Below are positions 60,490 through 64,000 of a DNA stretch of 64,000 bases, one piece after another (the stretch's first letter is position 1; every line of letters begins with the position of its first letter). Both the position numbers and the translations under genes were made by a program. The stretch comes from Flaccisagitta enflata (lineage: Eukaryota > Chaetognatha > Sagittoidea > Aphragmophora), in assembly GCA_965153355.1 (NCBI GenBank), contig OZ231128.1:8184001-8248000 (forward strand), in the 5' to 3' direction. The notes under the pieces are model-generated. The model saw only the letters and a program-made list of their open reading frames with translations. It was not told the DNA's origin and did no database searches.

Positions 60490-60805
60490 GATGGATCGAG
60501 GAATGAATGAATGAATGAATGAATGAATGAATGAATGAATGAATGAATGAATGAATGAATGATTGAATGAATATATGAATGAATGAATGAATGAATGAAT
60601 GAATGAATGAATGAATGAATGAATGAATGAATGAATGAATGAATGAATGAATGAGTGAATAAAAAAATATATGAATCAATGAATGAATGATCGAATGAAT
60701 GAATGAATGAATGAATGAAAGAATGAATGAATGAATGAGTGAATGAATGAATATATGAATGAATGAATGAATGAATGAATGAAATTTTGAATGAATGAAT
60801 GAATG
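60490..60805. repeat. TGAA tetramer array
   Basis: GAATGAAT repeats with small breaks, just upstream of the CIMIP2-like start codon. Confidence 0.96.
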
Positions 60806-60819
60806 AATGGTTGGAGGGT

Positions 60820-61040
60820 TAACGGTTAACAGTTATTGGTCAACCATCAACGATCAACGGTCAACGCCTCAATGGTTATTGGTTAAGGGTTAAGGGTTAA
60901 CGGTTAACAGTTAACGTTAAGATTAACCGTTAAACGTTAACGGTTAACGGTTAGCAATAACGGTCAATGGTCAACGGTTACCCGTTAACGGTTAATGTTA
61001 ACGGTCAACAGTCAGCGGTCAACGTTTACGGTAACCTGAG
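60820..61040. repeat. Degenerate GGTTAAC / GGTCAAC heptamers
   Basis: Words CGGTTAA, GGTCAAC, GTTAACG repeat irregularly on both strands. Confidence 0.8.
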
Positions 61041-61721
61041 AGTTCCATCAATTCACCGAGACAAACCTTGACGAGATTTGAGACTGTTTCTTGTCTGTTT
61101 TATTCGCGATGGTTAAATCGGTTGTTTGTTGTTTCTGTTGTTCTGTTGTTTGTTGCTTCTCGATGGTTTAATCCGAAGTTTGTTGCTTCTGTTTTCTTCT
61201 TCGATTCCTGTTTTCAGTTTTCTTCCTCCTTCGATTCTTGGTTTTTCTCACTCGTTTTCTCAAGATTTCCTAAGAAACAAAAACGAAACAATTGTCCAAC
61301 GGAATTTTGTTTTTCAATAATTGCAGCAAAGGCCCGAGTGTATTCGTCTGTCAATGCGTCCATCGGTCCGTCCCGATACCGAGTCTGTCCGTCCATCCAT
61401 TCAGATTTGGTTCATCCGTCCTTCTGCGTAAGAGGTGCATGCATGTTAGCATGTCGTCGTCGTCGTCATCGTCGTCGTCATTATCATCGTCATCGTCGTT
61501 TTCATCGTCACCGTCGTATCATCATCGTCAGTGTCGTCTTATCGTATAATCATTGTGTTATTTATCGTCGTTATCATTGTCATCGCCGTCATCGATCATC
61601 ATCGTCGTCGTTGTCATTGTCATCGTCATTGTCGTCATGTCTCTTTGTTTGACGCAAAGAGTACATAGAAACGCTGAAATTGAAAAACTTTTCATTTTTT
61701 TCCTTTAAAAACTGATATAAA
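61041..61721. other. Spacer and CGT/CAT triplet tract
   Basis: T-rich, with tandem TGGTT(T)AATC(C/G)G...GTTTGTTG words (61105-61190); GTCGTCATC triplets 61455-61640. No gene. Confidence 0.6.
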
Positions 61722-61841
61722 GCAAGCCGAGGCGGGCAACTCGATGCGTCAGCTGCATGATATTAGAAGAGGCGTAACGGACGGACGGACCGACGGACGG
61801 ACCGACGGACCCTCTTATAGAGATGCGATGACGCATCTAAA
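61722..61841 (+). repeat. Hairpin-ended repeat, subfamily gamma, compact copy
   Basis: CAAGCCGAGGCGGGCAACTC head, GATGCGTCAG motif at 61743, CGGACGGACCGACGG tract, CCTCTTATAGA, and perfect hairpin GATGCG-ATGA-CGCATC then TAAAAA (61822-61842). Only about 120 bp. Confidence 0.78.
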
Positions 61842-62274
61842 AAGACATCAATTTTTGACATAAAAAGCCATATCAGTTCGTGAGTGAAAAATGCTGAGAA
61901 CAAAGTTGATAAGCTAATAACAAACTCTTTGGAGCCAGTTTTTCTTAAAAGGTTTCCTAAGTAGACAACTTTGCTGTCAATAACCGACACAAACGCAACC
62001 ATGCTGACAAGCCATGATGTCACCTGTCAGTGATTATCATTCAATCGTCAAAATATCACTCGAATGACACTCACCTAATTCAAATCTTCCTTCGACTTAG
62101 CATTCTTTTACCAGAAATAAAAGAAAAAAAAATTCAAAGTTGAAAAACAGCTTTCCTCGACGTTGCTTTAGCCTAGGACGTTGATTTAAAAGCCGCAGCT
62201 ATGGTACATCTATACTGTCAATTTATCATGACACAATGAACCATCGCGCGAATCTAGACAATCACGTATTTAAC
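61842..62274. other. Spacer, nothing recognised
   Basis: AT-rich unique sequence. Confidence 0.45.
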
Positions 62275-63412
62275 GGGCCATTCGGTCACTCGCTACGTTC
62301 GTTCGTCCGCTCGCATTGCTCACTCTGCTCACTCACTCTGCAGCTCTCCACTTTGCTACGCTCACTTTGCTCACTTGCTGTATTCACAGGCTTACTCCCT
62401 CACTTCACTCACTCCCTTGTGCAGGTAGGATGGTTGAAATTCATATTACAGCCGGAGACCCTAGAAAAGCTGATTTTTCAGCTTTTGCTTTTTTTTCAAT
62501 TTTTCCTTAATTTCTCTTGGCTAAATGTGCTCATTGAGTGGGTTAATTTTTTTCTTGTTATGGATCCATGGTCTGTAGCTACATTGTGTGAAAAAATTGC
62601 GGTTAATAACTCAATTTTAGCATTTTTTCTCAAATCATGAAAAATATTGAGTTCAGATGGCAACTTTCAATTTTTTTCGTTTTTGGCTTACAGATAGATT
62701 TTGAGACAAGGAATTCATCTAGAATGTCAAATCCTTTAGCACTCATCAATAAATAGGTCAAAACGCGCTTTTAAATATCTAAAAGCCCAAAAGCTTAACA
62801 CCCAAGTTGTTAGAGCTCAAAAAGCTCAATTCTGAGCTTTTCAAAAGCTCAGAGTTGAGCTTTTTGAGACTTACCTCCTCCTATACGCAAGTCTCAAAAA
62901 GCTCAACTCTGAGCTTTTGAAAAGCTCAGAATTGAGCTTTTTGAGCTCTAGCAACTTGAGACTTAAGCTTTAGAGCTCAAAAAACTGATTTCTGAGCTTT
63001 TAAATATTTAAAAGCGCGTTTTGACCTATTTATTGATGAGTGCTAAAGGATGTGACATTCTAGATGAATTCCTTGTCTCAAAATCTATCTGTAAGCCAAA
63101 AATTAAAAAAATTGAAAGGTGCCATCTGAACCCAATTTTTTTCATGATTTCAGAAAAAATGCTAAAATTGAGTTAACAACCACAATTTTTTTACACAATG
63201 TAGCAACAGACCAAAGGTCCACGACAAAAAAGAAGTTAGCCCACTCAATGAGCTCATTTAGCCAAGAGAAGTTAAGGAAAAATTGAAAAAAATGCAAAAG
63301 CTGAAAAATCAGCTTTTCTAGGGTCTCCGGCTGTATTATATGTGTTCACGCTGAAAACGCGTTCAACGTTAATTGTCGCGTTTGATGTTTTCAGTAGAAA
63401 CACGCCCGCACT
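62275..63412. repeat. GTGTTCACGCTG repeat, split by foldback element F
   Basis: Left part GGGCCATTCGGTCACTCGCT...GGTTGAAATTCATAT (62275-62446), right part TATGTGTTCACGCTGAAAAC...GTAGAAACACGCCC (63336-63412). The element between is listed separately. Confidence 0.65.
62449..63333. mobile_element. Large foldback element F
   Basis: 885-bp palindrome with arms of about 430 bp and CAGCCGGAGACCCTAGAAAA ends, TA on both sides. The centre is a dense set of AGCTCAGA/TCTGAGCT motifs. It splits a copy of the GTGTTCACGCTG repeat (left part 62275-62446, right part from 63336). Confidence 0.83.
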
Positions 63413-63557
63413 CAAAATTGCAAACCCAGATCAAAGACTAGACTGACAGGCCCACATGCAATCAATTGTGGGATGGACCGACCTCCGGATTATCAAAATC
63501 TTGTACACACGACAAGAAAAGAATATCGAATTCATGCAGCGATTCTTTTAATAATAA

Positions 63558-63625
63558 TTTTAGATGCGTTCCTGACGGCAAGAGGGTCTGTCCGTCCATC
63601 TGTCCTATGGTCCGTCGCTATGTCC
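63558..63625 (-). repeat. Gamma-like 3' end
   Basis: TTAGATGCGTTCCTGACGGC then AAGAGGGTCTGTCCGTCC; a similar end (GAGATGCGTTCCTGACGGCC) lies at 47427-47447. The stem is not a clean hairpin. Confidence 0.5.
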
Positions 63626-63915
63626 GTTTCGCCTATGCAAAAAAAAAACACGCTTTTGGTTGTTTTTGGCCACAGGGATACTGACACAAGTGATCAACAA
63701 ATGTGTTTCAAGGGCCTCCATTGTTACTCGTGCCATTTCATCTATCGGCTCGTCCATCTGTCTCTCCATATATCAATATATGTCATATGCTAAGCGCCAT
63801 ATTTAATATACGCGGAGACTAAGCAGCTTCGATATGTTTCGACTTTTGTTTCGATTCGGTTTTTGGGCAGGATTTTCGAGTTGGGTCGAAATGGTCATTT
63901 TTTCGAGGAGAGGAC

Positions 63916-63919
<4 letters not shown>

Positions 63920-64000
<81 letters not shown>
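63920..64000. repeat. AG microsatellite at window end
   Basis: AG run continues past the window. Confidence 0.97.

Noticed and set aside
61068-61652. 194-residue frame with hydrophobic start
   Set aside because: T-rich tandem words followed by a CGT triplet tract; no recognisable domain or splice support.

Overview
The window looks like a repeat-saturated stretch of an invertebrate animal genome, probably marine. It has spliced genes with multi-kilobase introns, Tc1/mariner-type and hAT-type DNA transposon relics, non-LTR retrotransposon fragments, and dozens of very long AG, AC, AAC and CAT microsatellites. No bacterial-style genes, rRNA or convincing tRNA genes were seen. The phylum cannot be fixed from sequence alone. 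Nearly all long open frames here are translations of microsatellites and are not genes.

Two protein-coding genes can be supported. The better one is on the minus strand between 60453 and 42783. Its four exons (60453-60280, 55590-55498, 53746-53565, 43263-42783) join in phase with GT/AG borders into a roughly 309-residue protein of the CIMIP2/FAM166 (UPF0605) family, which comprises ciliary microtubule inner proteins. Its introns (about 4.7, 1.75 and 10.3 kb) hold most of the right half's repeats. The second is a tentative plus-strand gene at 19734-24072. It has an Asn/Ser-rich first exon, a middle exon ending in a textbook donor, and a Gly-rich basic last exon. The product is unrecognised.

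Layout. 1-8 kb: CT microsatellite, nested palindromic Tc1-type elements, and 70-bp and 23-bp minisatellites cut by a foldback element, a hAT miniature element and a Tc1 relic. 8-19 kb: microsatellites, minisatellites and small palindromic elements. 19.7-24.1 kb: the plus-strand gene. 24-42 kb: dispersed repeats, two pieces of non-LTR reverse transcriptase and a multi-unit AC-tract array split by a hAT-type element. 42.8-60.5 kb: the CIMIP2-like gene, whose last intron carries a 3.8-kb hAT-type element with perfect 8-bp target duplications and an R2-type (restriction-like endonuclease) retrotransposon fragment sitting inside an AG microsatellite. 60.5-64 kb: TGAA and GGTTAAC repeats, a large foldback element and a final AG tract.

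The most interesting structures are three. (1) A modular dispersed repeat family with a 3' hairpin whose stem changes by compensatory substitutions between subfamilies, while a matching inverted copy near the 5' end changes with it, as in Helentron-like elements. (2) Minisatellites in the CIMIP2-like introns built from tandem copies of the exon edges themselves, including splice sites. (3) An R2-type retrotransposon in an AG tract, with a paralogous 'empty' copy of the tract about 2 kb away. All family assignments rest on motif recognition, without database searches.
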